Source: Pseudomonas graminis
Lineage (GTDB): Bacteria > Pseudomonadota > Gammaproteobacteria > Pseudomonadales > Pseudomonadaceae
Length of the DNA stretch: 64,000 nt
Direction: 5' to 3'
Assembly (NCBI RefSeq): GCF_013201545.1
Contig: NZ_CP053746.1
Coordinates: forward strand, 1,448,501-1,512,500
A program made the translations under genes and the position numbers. Shown here in pieces: positions 9,087 to 17,214 of this stretch. The number at the start of each line of letters is the position of its first letter. The first letter of the stretch is position 1. A model generated the notes under the pieces. It was not told where the DNA came from. It ran no database searches and saw nothing but the letters and a program-made list of their open reading frames with translations.

Positions 9087-10115
9087 TCAGCTCCCCGCGC
9101 CACCGTGGGCTTCTTCGAAGAAGAAATCCTTCCAGCTGTCGGCCTTGTTTTTCAGCACACCCAGCTCGTGCAGTTTTTCGGCGTAAATGAACGTGCGCTG
9201 GGGCACGACGGTGAAGTCGATTTCAGGATCGGAGACGATCTTCTCCACCAGCGGCAACGGCAGCTTGGATTTCTCGACGTCGATATAGGTCTTCGCCGCC
9301 GCAGGCTTATCGGCCTTGATGATCTTCTCGGCCTCGGCCAGTGCGTCGTAAAACGCTTTGTAGGTCTTCGGATTGTCGTCGTGGAATTTCTGGGTGGTGT
9401 AGAGCACGTTGAACGTCGCCTGGCCGCCCAGTACATCGTACGAACTCAGCACTTTATGCACCTTAGGGTTTTCCAGCTCCTGATACTGAAATGGCGGGCT
9501 GGAGAAGTGCGCGCTGATCTCAGAACCGCCGGCAATCAACGCCGACGTAGCATCCGGGTGCGGCAGGCTGACCGAAATATTGTCGAATTTCTTGAAATTG
9601 TCATTCCCGAACAGCTTGGCGGTCTCGATCTGCAAGGTGCGCGACTGGAAACCCACGCCCGCTGCCGGCACCGCAATGCGGTCCTTTTCGGTGAAGTCGT
9701 TGAGGGTTTTCACGTTCGGGTTGTTGCTGAGGAGGTAATTGGGCATCGAGCCCAGCGAGGCGATCGCCTTGACGTTCTGCTTGCCCTTGGTCCGGTCCCA
9801 GATGGTCAGCATCGGCGGAACGCCCGCCGACACGACGTCCAGCGCGCCAGCCAGCAGGGCCTCATTCATCGCGGTGGCGCCGGAAATGCTGTTCCAGTCG
9901 ACCTTGATGTCCAGGCCCTGCTCCTTGCCGTGCTTCTCGATCAGCTTCTGCTGCTGAACGACGTCCAGAATCAGATAACCGATGCCGAACTGCTGGGCGA
10001 TGCTGATCCTGCCTTCAGCGTGAGCGCCGTTGCTCAACAAGGCCAGCCCCAGTGCGGCGGCGAGCGTGGTCAGTGTCGGGCGCTTGAACGGTGCAACTCT
10101 CTTTGGAAAATTCAT
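9087..10115 (-). CDS. ABC transporter substrate-binding protein, SsuA/TauA (NMT1-like) family
   Basis: A 342-residue periplasmic binding protein with a signal peptide of about 33 residues ending GAHA-EG. The mature part has the two-lobe NMT1/SsuA fold, with QFGIGYLILDVVQQQKLIEKHG at its start and the SGATAMNEALLAGALDVVSAG ligand-site region. This family binds sulfonates, taurine, nitrate or similar small anions. It is the last gene of a minus-strand operon dioxygenase - ATPase - permease - SBP, with 87 bases to the permease gene. The company of a TauD-type dioxygenase makes an organosulfur ligand likely, but taurine itself is not shown. The putative start is ATG at 10115. Confidence 0.78.
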   Translation of the reverse strand: MNFPKRVAPFKRPTLTTLAAALGLALLSNGAHAEGRISIAQQFGIGYLILDVVQQQKLIEKHGKEQGLDIKVDWNSISGATAMNEALLAGALDVVSAGVPPMLTIWDRTKGKQNVKAIASLGSMPNYLLSNNPNVKTLNDFTEKDRIAVPAAGVGFQSRTLQIETAKLFGNDNFKKFDNISVSLPHPDATSALIAGGSEISAHFSSPPFQYQELENPKVHKVLSSYDVLGGQATFNVLYTTQKFHDDNPKTYKAFYDALAEAEKIIKADKPAAAKTYIDVEKSKLPLPLVEKIVSDPEIDFTVVPQRTFIYAEKLHELGVLKNKADSWKDFFFEEAHGGAGS

Positions 10116-10202
10116 ACATTTCTCACGATGAAGGCGAAAGGGGTGACAGCCTCATTGCCTATCAAGCGGCCACAAGGCGGAGTGTTCGTTTGATAAAGCA
10201 GA

Positions 10203-11069
10203 TCAACGCTGCATGCCCCACCGCTTCACGGTCAGGCGCTCGACGTTGCTGAACAGCAGGTTTTCCACCAGCAGACCGATGATGATCACCGCCGCCAGAC
10301 CCGCGAACACCTTGTCGGTGTACAGCTCGTTGCGGTTCTGAAAGATGTACCAGCCCAGACCGCCCTTGCCCGAAGACGCACCGAACACCAGTTCTGCGGC
10401 GATGAGGGTTCGCCAGGCAAACGCCCAGCCGACCTTCAGGCCAGCAAGAATCGACGGCAGCGCAGCGGGGATCAGGATGTACCAGACGAACCGCAGGCCC
10501 TTGAGGCCATAGTTGCGCCCGGCCATGCGCTGGGTTTCAGAGACGCCGAGAAACCCCGCGTACGTGTTCAATGCCAGCGCCCAGAGCACGGAGTGCACCA
10601 GCACGAAGATCAGGCTGTTCTCACCCAGGCCAAACCACAGCAGCGACAGCGGCAGCAGCGCGATGGCCGGCAACGGGTTGAACATCGCCGTCAGGGTGCC
10701 GAGCAGGTCGCGACCCAGTTGAGTGGACACCGCCAGCGTGGTCAGGCCGAACGCAAGGACGATGCCGATCAGGTAGCCCTTGACCAGGACTGTCAGGGAA
10801 ATCCAGACCTTGGTCAGCAACTCGCCGCTGGCGATGCCGTCGATAAACGCCGAAGCGGTTTGCAGAAAGCTCGGCAGCAGCAGGTCGTTGCCCTGAATGC
10901 GGGCGGCGATTTCCCAGATGATTGCCAGGGCGGCGAGGATGACGGCCTTGCGCACCCAACTGACCTGCCAGATGCGTTGCGCGAGGGGAATGTCGCGGGC
11001 CAGATCTTCCTGAGTGAAAGGCTCCAGCACGACTTCGTATTCTTCCCGCAGAGGGGGTGAAAGGCTCAT
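10203..11069 (-). CDS. ABC transporter permease, SsuC/TauC family
   Basis: An inner-membrane permease of about 288 residues with six predicted helices. The conserved cytoplasmic EAA-type loop near the C-terminal half (NTYAGFLGVSETQRMAGRNYG) contacts the ATPase. I prefer the ATG at 11069, since AGAGA sits about 8 bases ahead; the ATG three codons upstream (11078) has no room for a ribosome-binding site. It belongs to the sulfonate/nitrate/taurine permease group. It lies 39 bases after the ATPase gene and 87 before the binding protein, all on the minus strand. Together these make one importer. The N-terminal extension before the first helix (about 40 residues, acidic) is somewhat long for the family. 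Confidence 0.8.
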   Translation of the reverse strand: MSLSPPLREEYEVVLEPFTQEDLARDIPLAQRIWQVSWVRKAVILAALAIIWEIAARIQGNDLLLPSFLQTASAFIDGIASGELLTKVWISLTVLVKGYLIGIVLAFGLTTLAVSTQLGRDLLGTLTAMFNPLPAIALLPLSLLWFGLGENSLIFVLVHSVLWALALNTYAGFLGVSETQRMAGRNYGLKGLRFVWYILIPAALPSILAGLKVGWAFAWRTLIAAELVFGASSGKGGLGWYIFQNRNELYTDKVFAGLAAVIIIGLLVENLLFSNVERLTVKRWGMQR

Positions 11070-11108
11070 GGGTGACATCTCTTGATTAAGCAGCTCGGCT
11101 GACCGCGA

Positions 11109-11990
11109 TCAGTAGGCAATACGAACATCCTGAAACCGCAGATCCGGCTCGACCGCAGGCGCTTCGCCCTCATCGAACAGCAGCCGGTGAATGCGCTGCG
11201 CAGAGGCCTGAAACTCGACGCCGCCGAGGCTCTTCAAGTTGTACTGATGGCTGTTGATCTCGGCGCGCACTCGGCCAGGATGGGGCGAGAGCAGCAGAAT
11301 CCGGTTGCCCACCACCAGTGCTTCTTCGATGGAGTGGGTCACGAACAGCAGCGTGAAGCGCACCTCTTCCCACAGCTCCAGCAGCTCTTCCTGCATCTTG
11401 CGGCGAGTCAACGCATCAAGCGCGGCGAAGGGCTCGTCCATGAGCAGGATCTTGGGTTGCATCGCCAGCGCCCGGGCAATCGCCACGCGCGCCTTCATGC
11501 CGCCGGACAACGTATGGGGATAGGCATCGGCGAAAGCGCTCAGGCCGACTTTCTCCAGGTAATACCGCGCACGCTCCTCGGCTTCACGACGCTTAAGGGT
11601 GCGCGAAGCCAGCAGCGGAAACATGACGTTCTGGATCACCGTCTTCCATGGCGGCAACTGGTCGAATTCCTGAAACACCACAATTCTGTCCGGCCCCGGC
11701 TCCTTTACCTCCTGGCCGGCCAGACGAATCTGCCCTTCGCTGGGCTGAATGAACCCGGCCACGGCCTTGAGCAGCGTTGACTTGCCGCAGCCCGACGGGC
11801 CAAGCAGGACAAAACGGTCGGCCGGATCGATTTCAAAACTGACTTGATGGGTGGCCCGCACCACGCGTTCCGGCGTGCGGTATTCAAGGCTGACGCCCTG
11901 TACTTGCAGCAGCGCTTCAGCGGTGGGCTGATTGGCCTGTTGCGCGTTCAAGCGATCGCTAGCCGTGTGGCTTTGCAGAACAGCGTTCAT
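11109..11990 (-). CDS. ABC transporter ATP-binding protein, SsuB/TauB family
   Basis: A 293-residue ATPase subunit. Walker A is [11 protein letters not shown] (residues 62-72), the Q-loop is VVFQEFDQLPPW, the signature is LSGGMKARVAIARA, Walker B is ILLMDEPFAALD, and the H-loop is FVTHSIEEAL. These match the SsuB/TauB/NrtD branch. I chose the ATG at 11990 because AGGAG lies about 6 bases before it; the open frame continues upstream to 12128 but would then overlap the dioxygenase gene. It sits 14 bases after the dioxygenase stop and is clearly in its operon. The C-terminal 40 residues after the H-loop are typical for the family and add no new domain. Confidence 0.85.
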   Translation of the reverse strand: MNAVLQSHTASDRLNAQQANQPTAEALLQVQGVSLEYRTPERVVRATHQVSFEIDPADRFVLLGPSGCGKSTLLKAVAGFIQPSEGQIRLAGQEVKEPGPDRIVVFQEFDQLPPWKTVIQNVMFPLLASRTLKRREAEERARYYLEKVGLSAFADAYPHTLSGGMKARVAIARALAMQPKILLMDEPFAALDALTRRKMQEELLELWEEVRFTLLFVTHSIEEALVVGNRILLLSPHPGRVRAEINSHQYNLKSLGGVEFQASAQRIHRLLFDEGEAPAVEPDLRFQDVRIAY

Positions 11991-12004
11991 GGAGCTCTCC
12001 TGAA

Positions 12005-12898
12005 TCAGAACGGCGCATCGCCCTGAATGGTGGTGCGGTGAAGGCGACGGCGCAGGTGGTCGGGCGTGCCACCGGCCAGATGAATCAGCGAACGGTTGTC
12101 CCAAAACACCATGTCGTTCTCCTGCCACTTGTGGCGGTAAACGCCTTCCGGGCGAACGCTGTGGGCGTACAGCTCAGTCAGAATCGCCTGACTCTCGTCT
12201 TCCGGCAGGCCGACGATGTGGGTCGTGAAGCCTTCGCTGACGAACAGCGCCTTGCGCCCGTTTTCCGGGTGGGTACGCACGATCGGGTGGCTGACCACCG
12301 CGACCTGGGCCAACTGTTCAGCGCTGAGGGTCGGGCGCCAGTTATCGGCGTTATGCCCATGGCTGTAGCGCGAGGTGTAACTGTGTACGGCGCTGAGCCC
12401 TTCCACGGCTTTGCGCAGGTGCTCAGGCAGCGTGTCCCAGGCCAGGTGCATGTCAGCGAACAGGGTGTCGCCGCCTTCGCTTGGCAGCTCCTGGGCGTAG
12501 AGCATCGAGCCCAGGCTCGGCAGCTCTTTGTAGGAAAGATCCGAGTGCCAGTATTTGCCGGCATCGCCCAGCCCGACCGGCTGACCGTTCTCGACAATAT
12601 TGGAGACGATCAGAATCTCGGGATGATGGGCGAGCAGGAATTGCTTAAGCACGTGAATCTGTAGAACGCCAAAACGGCGGCTGAAATCGATCTGTTGCTG
12701 TGGAGTGATGTGCTGATCGCGAAAAACGACAACGTGATAATCGAGATGCGCTTGGTGCACGCGGGCAAAATCAGCGTCGTTGAGCGGACGGGACAGATCC
12801 AGACCGACGATTTCCGCGCCCACCTTTTCGGCGAATGGACGCACATCGAACGGCTGACCGGGCGCTTGCTCGGAAGACGCGTGGGAGGCTGCTGGCAT
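12005..12898 (-). CDS. TauD/TfdA-family Fe(II)/2-oxoglutarate dioxygenase
   Basis: A 297-residue cytoplasmic dioxygenase. The iron-binding facial triad is visible as WHSD (His118, Asp120) and the distal His in NRSLIHLAGG (about 273), and the Arg of HRTTIQ near 288 would bind 2-oxoglutarate. Such enzymes hydroxylate the carbon next to a sulfonate or sulfate ester, releasing sulfite or sulfate and an aldehyde. It is the first gene of an operon with a full ABC importer, with GGAG before the ATG at 12898. The order (dioxygenase first, binding protein last) is the reverse of the usual tauABCD. The substrate could therefore be another alkanesulfonate or an alkyl sulfate (AtsK type). Regulation by sulfur supply is likely from the family but not seen. 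Confidence 0.78.
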   Translation of the reverse strand: MPAASHASSEQAPGQPFDVRPFAEKVGAEIVGLDLSRPLNDADFARVHQAHLDYHVVVFRDQHITPQQQIDFSRRFGVLQIHVLKQFLLAHHPEILIVSNIVENGQPVGLGDAGKYWHSDLSYKELPSLGSMLYAQELPSEGGDTLFADMHLAWDTLPEHLRKAVEGLSAVHSYTSRYSHGHNADNWRPTLSAEQLAQVAVVSHPIVRTHPENGRKALFVSEGFTTHIVGLPEDESQAILTELYAHSVRPEGVYRHKWQENDMVFWDNRSLIHLAGGTPDHLRRRLHRTTIQGDAPF

Positions 12899-13204
12899 GA
12901 GAACTCCGACTCCAAAAGGTGTGGCTGAGGAGGGAGGACTTTAAAGCTATAAGAAGTGAATTTTAAATATCGTTAGAGCATATGCATAGCGCCGAACGAC
13001 CTAGGGACGGCCGTCGGCCATCATCGTCATCAGCGCAGTCGCAAGCCGATGAATGCTGACGATCCATGAGCTCTGAACGCAAAAAACGCGCTTGCCCGGC
13101 ACCATTCCCTGCACCCGATGACAATGCGTCAGCGGAGCGGGAACAGCGGCGGGCAAGCGCGTTTTTATCAATGAACCCGCTGCAATCGCGCGTTCAGGCC
13201 TTCA
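12899..13204. other. Promoter region of the dioxygenase-ABC operon and terminator of metQ
   Basis: 306 bases without a gene. The part next to 12898 is AT-rich (around 12940-12985, including a gcatatgc palindrome) and should hold the operon promoter on the minus strand. The part next to metQ contains the long-loop hairpin listed separately. I see no convincing sigma54 (-24/-12) site despite the nearby sigma54-activator-like gene. Confidence 0.5.
13082..13166 (-). terminator. Intrinsic terminator of metQ with a long loop
   Basis: Two perfect 17-base arms (13082-13098 and 13150-13166; core CGCGCTTGCCCG) are separated by 51 bases. On the minus strand the distal arm ends in five T residues at 13082-13086. 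It starts 38 bases after the metQ stop. The unusually long loop has some pairing of its own. The structure is symmetrical, so it would also stop transcription from the other side. Confidence 0.7.
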
Positions 13205-13993
13205 TCAGAACGCCGGCAATACCGCGCCGTCGTACTTCTTGTTGATGAAGTCTTTGACTTGCTGGCTGGTCAACGCCTTGGACAGCTTCTCGATCGCGTC
13301 GGTATGGGCGTTGTCGGTACGGGTCACCAGGTAGTTCACATACGGCGAGTCGGCACCTTCCAGAATCAGCGCATCCTTTTTAGGGCTGAGCTTGGCTTCC
13401 AGCGCGTAATTGGTGTTGATCAGATCCAGGTCAACCTGATCCAGCGCGCGCGGCAGCAGCGCCGATTCCAGCTCGCGGAATTTCAGTTTCTTCGGGTTGG
13501 TGGCGATGTCTTTTGGCGTCGACAAGGCGTTGGTCGGGTCCTTCAGGGTGATCAGGCCGTTCTTCTGCAACAGCAGCAGGGCGCGGCCGGCGTTGCTGCC
13601 TTCGTTCGGAATGGCAACGGTTGCGCCTTCAGGCAACTGATCGATGGACTTCCACTTCTTCGAGTAGCCGCCGAACGGTTCGACGTGTACGCCGACGCCG
13701 GTCACCAGGGTGGCGCCCTTGCCTTTGTTGAAGCCGTCCAGGTAAGGCTTGGTCTGGAAGTAGTTGGCGTCCAGACGCTTCTCGTTCAGTTGCACGTTCG
13801 GCTGCACATAGTCAGTGAAGACCTTGATCTGCAGGTCCACGCCTTCTTTGGCCAGTTCAGGCTTGATCAGCTCGAGGATCTCGGCGTGCGGAACAGCGGT
13901 GGCGCCCACGACGAGCTTCTCGGCCGCTTGAGCAGCGCTGATGCCCAGGGAGAGAGCAGCCGCCAGTGCGGTGAACAAAAACGTCTTCTTCAT
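13205..13993 (-). CDS. metQ: MetQ/NlpA-family methionine-binding protein
   Basis: A 262-residue periplasmic binding protein of the lipoprotein-9 (NlpA/MetQ) family. The signal peptide is about 23 residues, ending AQA-AE. There is no lipobox Cys, so it is a soluble secreted form, unlike E. coli MetQ. Landmarks are VGATAVPHAEILE, the DYVQPNVQLNEKRLDANYFQ segment and IPNEGSNAGRAL, all typical ligand-site regions for D/L-methionine. The start is ATG at 13993 with AAGGA 7 bases ahead. No metN or metI is adjacent; the metI fragment at the left edge is on the opposite strand. It therefore serves a transporter encoded elsewhere, or carries another ligand in a sulfur-scavenging setting. A strong terminator follows directly, so it is probably monocistronic. 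Confidence 0.82.
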   Translation of the reverse strand: MKKTFLFTALAAALSLGISAAQAAEKLVVGATAVPHAEILELIKPELAKEGVDLQIKVFTDYVQPNVQLNEKRLDANYFQTKPYLDGFNKGKGATLVTGVGVHVEPFGGYSKKWKSIDQLPEGATVAIPNEGSNAGRALLLLQKNGLITLKDPTNALSTPKDIATNPKKLKFRELESALLPRALDQVDLDLINTNYALEAKLSPKKDALILEGADSPYVNYLVTRTDNAHTDAIEKLSKALTSQQVKDFINKKYDGAVLPAF

Positions 13994-14199
13994 GCGATGT
14001 CCTTAATAGAAATCGGGTCGCCTCGTAGGCGACTTGTCTTCGGTCTGCCGCGGGATCGGCCCTTGGCAGGGTGGCGGCTGATGCGGACAGTACCGAGATT
14101 TTTTATTCCGAGACAATACTTTTTAGTCGGATGGTTATGCTTTTTCGTTCTCAGTGAGCATTTTGCCACCCGCTGCTTGGCGCCAAGGCCGAAGCGCCA

Positions 14200-15024
14200 T
14201 CAGCGAACAGGCAGATTCAGATGCTCGGGCAGGATCTCCGCGCCGCTGCTGACCAGCAGCGCGAAGTGGATGACGTTCTCCAGCTCCCGCGTGTTGCCCG
14301 GCCAGTAATGGGCTTCGAGCACCCGCTGCGCGTCTTCGCTGATCAACGGCATCTCGAAATCGAAGCGCTGGCTGTAAATCCCCAGGAAGTACTCGGCCAA
14401 TGGCAGGATGTTGCCCGGCTGCTCGCGCAACGCCGGCAGGTCGAGGCGTCCTTCGTTCAAGTAGCGATAAAGCCGCTCATGGAATTTGCCGGCGGCGACA
14501 GCCAGGCGCAGATCGATGCTGGTCGCGGCGACCAGCCTGACGTCGACCTGGCTGGGCTGCGTGGCGCCGACGCGGGTGACTTCGTGGTTCTCCAACGCGG
14601 CCAACAACTTTATCTGAATGGCCATGGGCAGATCGGCGATCTCATCCAGATACAGCGTGCCGCCCGTTGCGGAGCCGAACCAGCCGGCCCGACTGCTGGC
14701 AGAACCGCTATGGGCGCCAGCGGCGTACCCGAACAACTCGGCGTCGGCGTAGGTCGAGCTGATAGCACCGCAGTTGACCGATACGAACAACCCGGCCCGG
14801 TCGCTGCCACGGTGAATATGACGCGCCAGCAATTCCTTGCCTGTGCCGGATTCGCCGCGGATCAGTACCGGCAAGTCCAGCGGCGCCAGCAGCTCCATCT
14901 CTTCACGCAATTGGCGCGATCGCGGATCGATGAACACCAAGGCCTTGGCGCGGATGCTCAGCGGGCTTTTTTCAGCATCAGGGAAGGTCAACAGCGGGTT
15001 GCTCGAAATGTCGGAAAGGCTCAT
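14200..15024 (-). CDS. Sigma54-activator-like AAA+ protein lacking a DNA-binding domain and a canonical GAFTGA loop
   Basis: A 274-residue protein consisting of little more than the AAA+ domain of bacterial enhancer-binding proteins. Walker A is GESGTGKE (57-64), Walker B is GGTLYLDEI (121-129), and the lid has YWPGNTRELENV. The sigma54-contacting loop, normally GAFTGA, reads GAHSGS (103-108). There is no N-terminal sensory domain, only about 35 residues. The reading frame ends at LPEHLNLPVR, just where family members begin the linker to a Fis-type helix-turn-helix. I checked the bases after the stop and found no HTH in the other frames. The start has GGGAG before the ATG at 15024. It may be a HTH-less activator, a partner for another activator, or a decaying SfnR-like gene. 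It lies between the small hydrolase and metQ. Confidence 0.75.
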   Translation of the reverse strand: MSLSDISSNPLLTFPDAEKSPLSIRAKALVFIDPRSRQLREEMELLAPLDLPVLIRGESGTGKELLARHIHRGSDRAGLFVSVNCGAISSTYADAELFGYAAGAHSGSASSRAGWFGSATGGTLYLDEIADLPMAIQIKLLAALENHEVTRVGATQPSQVDVRLVAATSIDLRLAVAAGKFHERLYRYLNEGRLDLPALREQPGNILPLAEYFLGIYSQRFDFEMPLISEDAQRVLEAHYWPGNTRELENVIHFALLVSSGAEILPEHLNLPVR

Positions 15025-15066
15025 GGCAGGCTCCCGCCCCGGCCATCCATTGACCGAAGCGTTTTT

Positions 15067-15103
15067 AAAAAAAAGGCCGCAGCGCCTGTCGGTTCACTGC
15101 GGC
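15067..15103 (-). terminator. Intrinsic terminator after the serine hydrolase gene
   Basis: Arms GCCGCAG / CTGCGGC (15076-15082 and 15097-15103) are followed on the minus strand by eight T residues (15067-15074). It lies 57 bases past the stop of the hydrolase gene at 15160 and isolates it from the AAA+ gene downstream. Confidence 0.75.
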
Positions 15104-15159
15104 GAAAGTGATCGTGAGAAAAGAGGTCCCAAGCGCAACAACCGGCGCGAACGCGGTGG

Positions 15160-15741
15160 TCATGCGCGGCGGCGGTTGAAATGTTCGATGCGCCCTTGCA
15201 GCCGGTACAGGTAAGCGAAACCCTGTTCCCAGCGTTGATGGCCGGACTTCACGTTGATATGACCCGCGCCGCTGAGGATGCCGATTTCCGCGCCCCAGTT
15301 GCGGGCCATCTCCATCGCGCGCAACGCGCTGACGGCTGAATCGTTGTCCGAGCTGACGACTTGGGTCGGGAACGGCAGCAGGTGCTCGGGAATCGGCGCG
15401 AAATTACGAATAGCAGGCGGGCAATTGGGCCGTTCGACGTCAGCGGGGGCCACCAGCAGGGCGCCGCGCACCTGACCCAAACTCGCCAGTGGCGCCAGCT
15501 GCGCCCAATGGGCGACGGTGACGCAACCCAGGCTGTGGGCGATGAGAATCACCGGCGTGCTGTCAGAGGCGATAACGCGTTGCAGCTCACCCACCCAATC
15601 TTCTCGACGCGGCTTGAGCCAGTCGGCCTGCTCCACACGCACGCTGTTGGGCAGGCTGTTCTGCCAGTGGGTTTGCCAATGGTCGTCGGCAGATCCTTGC
15701 CAGCCTGGCACGATCAGGTAACGGATCGATTCGTTATGCAT
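15160..15741 (-). CDS. RBBP9/YdeN-family serine hydrolase
   Basis: A 193-residue alpha/beta hydrolase of the small RBBP9/YdeN (DUF452-like, Ser_hydrolase) family. The oxyanion-side motif VPGWQGS lies at 11-17, the nucleophile elbow is AHSLG with Ser70, an Asp follows in SSDNDSAV, and a His in GAGHINVKSG completes the triad. I set the start at the ATG at 15741, which has AGGAGG 9 bases before it; longer in-frame extensions up to 15915 carry no homology and overlap the terminator of the neighbour. The natural substrate is not known for bacterial members. It has its own terminator and seems monocistronic. Confidence 0.8.
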   Translation of the reverse strand: MHNESIRYLIVPGWQGSADDHWQTHWQNSLPNSVRVEQADWLKPRREDWVGELQRVIASDSTPVILIAHSLGCVTVAHWAQLAPLASLGQVRGALLVAPADVERPNCPPAIRNFAPIPEHLLPFPTQVVSSDNDSAVSALRAMEMARNWGAEIGILSGAGHINVKSGHQRWEQGFAYLYRLQGRIEHFNRRRA

Positions 15742-15867
15742 GGCCTTCGCCTCCTGCATGCTGCGTTCATGGGGGCGAGTATAGGGATCGGACATATATT
15801 CGAAAAAGAATAAGAAGCTATTTATTAATAGCTCGAAAACATATGCCGCGACTTCAGGGGACGGCGC

Positions 15868-15905
15868 AAAAAAGAGGGCCACCCCCTGCCTTAAAGGGGT
15901 GACCC
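15868..15905 (-). terminator. Intrinsic terminator after the desaturase-like gene
   Basis: Ten-base arms with one mismatch (15876-15885 and 15896-15905, core CACCCC / GGGGTG) are followed on the minus strand by TCTTTTTT (15868-15875). It lies about 130 bases after the stop of the gene at 16034 and ahead of the hydrolase start at 15741. Confidence 0.75.
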
Positions 15906-16033
15906 TGAGAATCACGCTGTCTGCCCCCAGCTCGCCGGGGATGAGCAGAGATTAAGGGACGGTTGTTACAGAAATTTTTATCCGGAGAAATTCCCCACAA
16001 GCCGGCGAGACTGGCGCAATGGGCCGCCAGGTA

Positions 16034-17103
16034 TTAACCCCGCGCAGGCTTGAGCACCGGGTCATTCTCGGCCACCCGTTCAAACCGGTTCGCCCGTCCG
16101 AAGGTGCCGAAATCATTGAAGCGCACCCCCATTTCGGCCATCACCTTGTGCGCAACGGGCGCCGTCATCTGACGGATGTAAAACGGCTCCTTCACCACGA
16201 AGTGATGAATACCGTGGGTGCTGCCGAAGTTGAAGCAGAACGCCTGCATCGGCCACATCCACCACGGATTGAGCACTTGGGTCTGCTGCATGACATTCCC
16301 CATCTCGACGTCGCCGTAGTAATGCATGTTCGAACTGACGAAATGCAGACAGAAGGTACGCAGCACGTTCGGACCCACCAAAACCACGACAGCGACGTCG
16401 ATGACGTGCATGACCGCCAGCGTATTCGCCGACCAGTCAATCGAGCTGCCCATCAGGCCGGCAATGCCGTTGGCGGCATGGAAGCCAAGAAACACGTACC
16501 AAGCGCCCCAATTGAGCAGCGCCAGCGGCGCATAGACACGCAGGGTGCGCTTCAGAATGCTGAATTTATGCGTCCAGGTTTTCGCCCGCAGCATGCGGAT
16601 CAGCGACGACATGACGTTGTCGCCCACCATCAACAGCCGCGCCAAGCCCCACGGCTCGCCATTGGTGATAGCGCGCTCTTCCATATCCGCCTCGGTCCCG
16701 GACACCTTGTGGTGATTGAGGTGCAGGTGCCGCCGAATCCAGGGATTGATCGTGCTCGGACGCGCCAGCCAGACCAGCGCCAGCATCAGGTTGTGGGACA
16801 CGCGCTGCTTGCGGAAATACATGCTGTGGATCAGGTCGTGTTCAAGCTCGTGGGTCAGCGAAGCGAGGAACGCATTCAGCAGCAGACACGCCCACCAGGC
16901 CAGGTAACCCCCGAGATAGAGCGCCGCGCTGCCGATCATGCCGATGAGTGCGAAGCACAGGATGCCGGCGCCGATGGCGTCCTGGTGCCGCAGCACTGGA
17001 TACCGTTCTCGCAGCACGGCGCCATGGGCGGACACCACCGCACGAATATGCGCTGATCGTTGTTGTGCATTCAGTCCGGCAGCACTTGCAGAAGTGTCGT
17101 GCA
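16034..17103 (-). CDS. Membrane fatty-acid desaturase / alkane-hydroxylase-superfamily protein
   Basis: An integral membrane protein of about 356 residues with the three histidine boxes of the membrane di-iron desaturase/hydroxylase superfamily: HELEHDLIH (85-93), HLHLNHH (126-132) and THGIHHF near 297. Four or more hydrophobic helices surround them. Such enzymes insert double bonds into or hydroxylate acyl chains, using O2 and electrons from a ferredoxin-type partner. The ATG at 17103 is chosen because GGAG lies about 11 bases ahead; an upstream start at 17146 is possible. It is transcribed divergently from an AraC-type regulator at 17215 with a gap of about 110 bases, suggesting local control. 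It differs from DesA at 26172; compared with known Pseudomonas proteins it might act on acyl-CoA (DesB-like) or on another lipid. The substrate is inferred only. Confidence 0.7.
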
Positions 17104-17214
17104 TGCTTCCATTCTCCGGTTTCAGGATGAGAAAACGTGGCACCACTGTGCCGCTTCAGGAGGGAAGTTGCCTGACCGTGAACGCCAATCTGTAGACCGG
17201 AAGCGCCAACCTAT

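Noticed and set aside
12899..14199. sigma54 promoter upstream of metQ or the dioxygenase operon
   Set aside because: I looked for GG-N10-GC elements on the minus strand and found only poor matches (for example near 14160), so no site is claimed.
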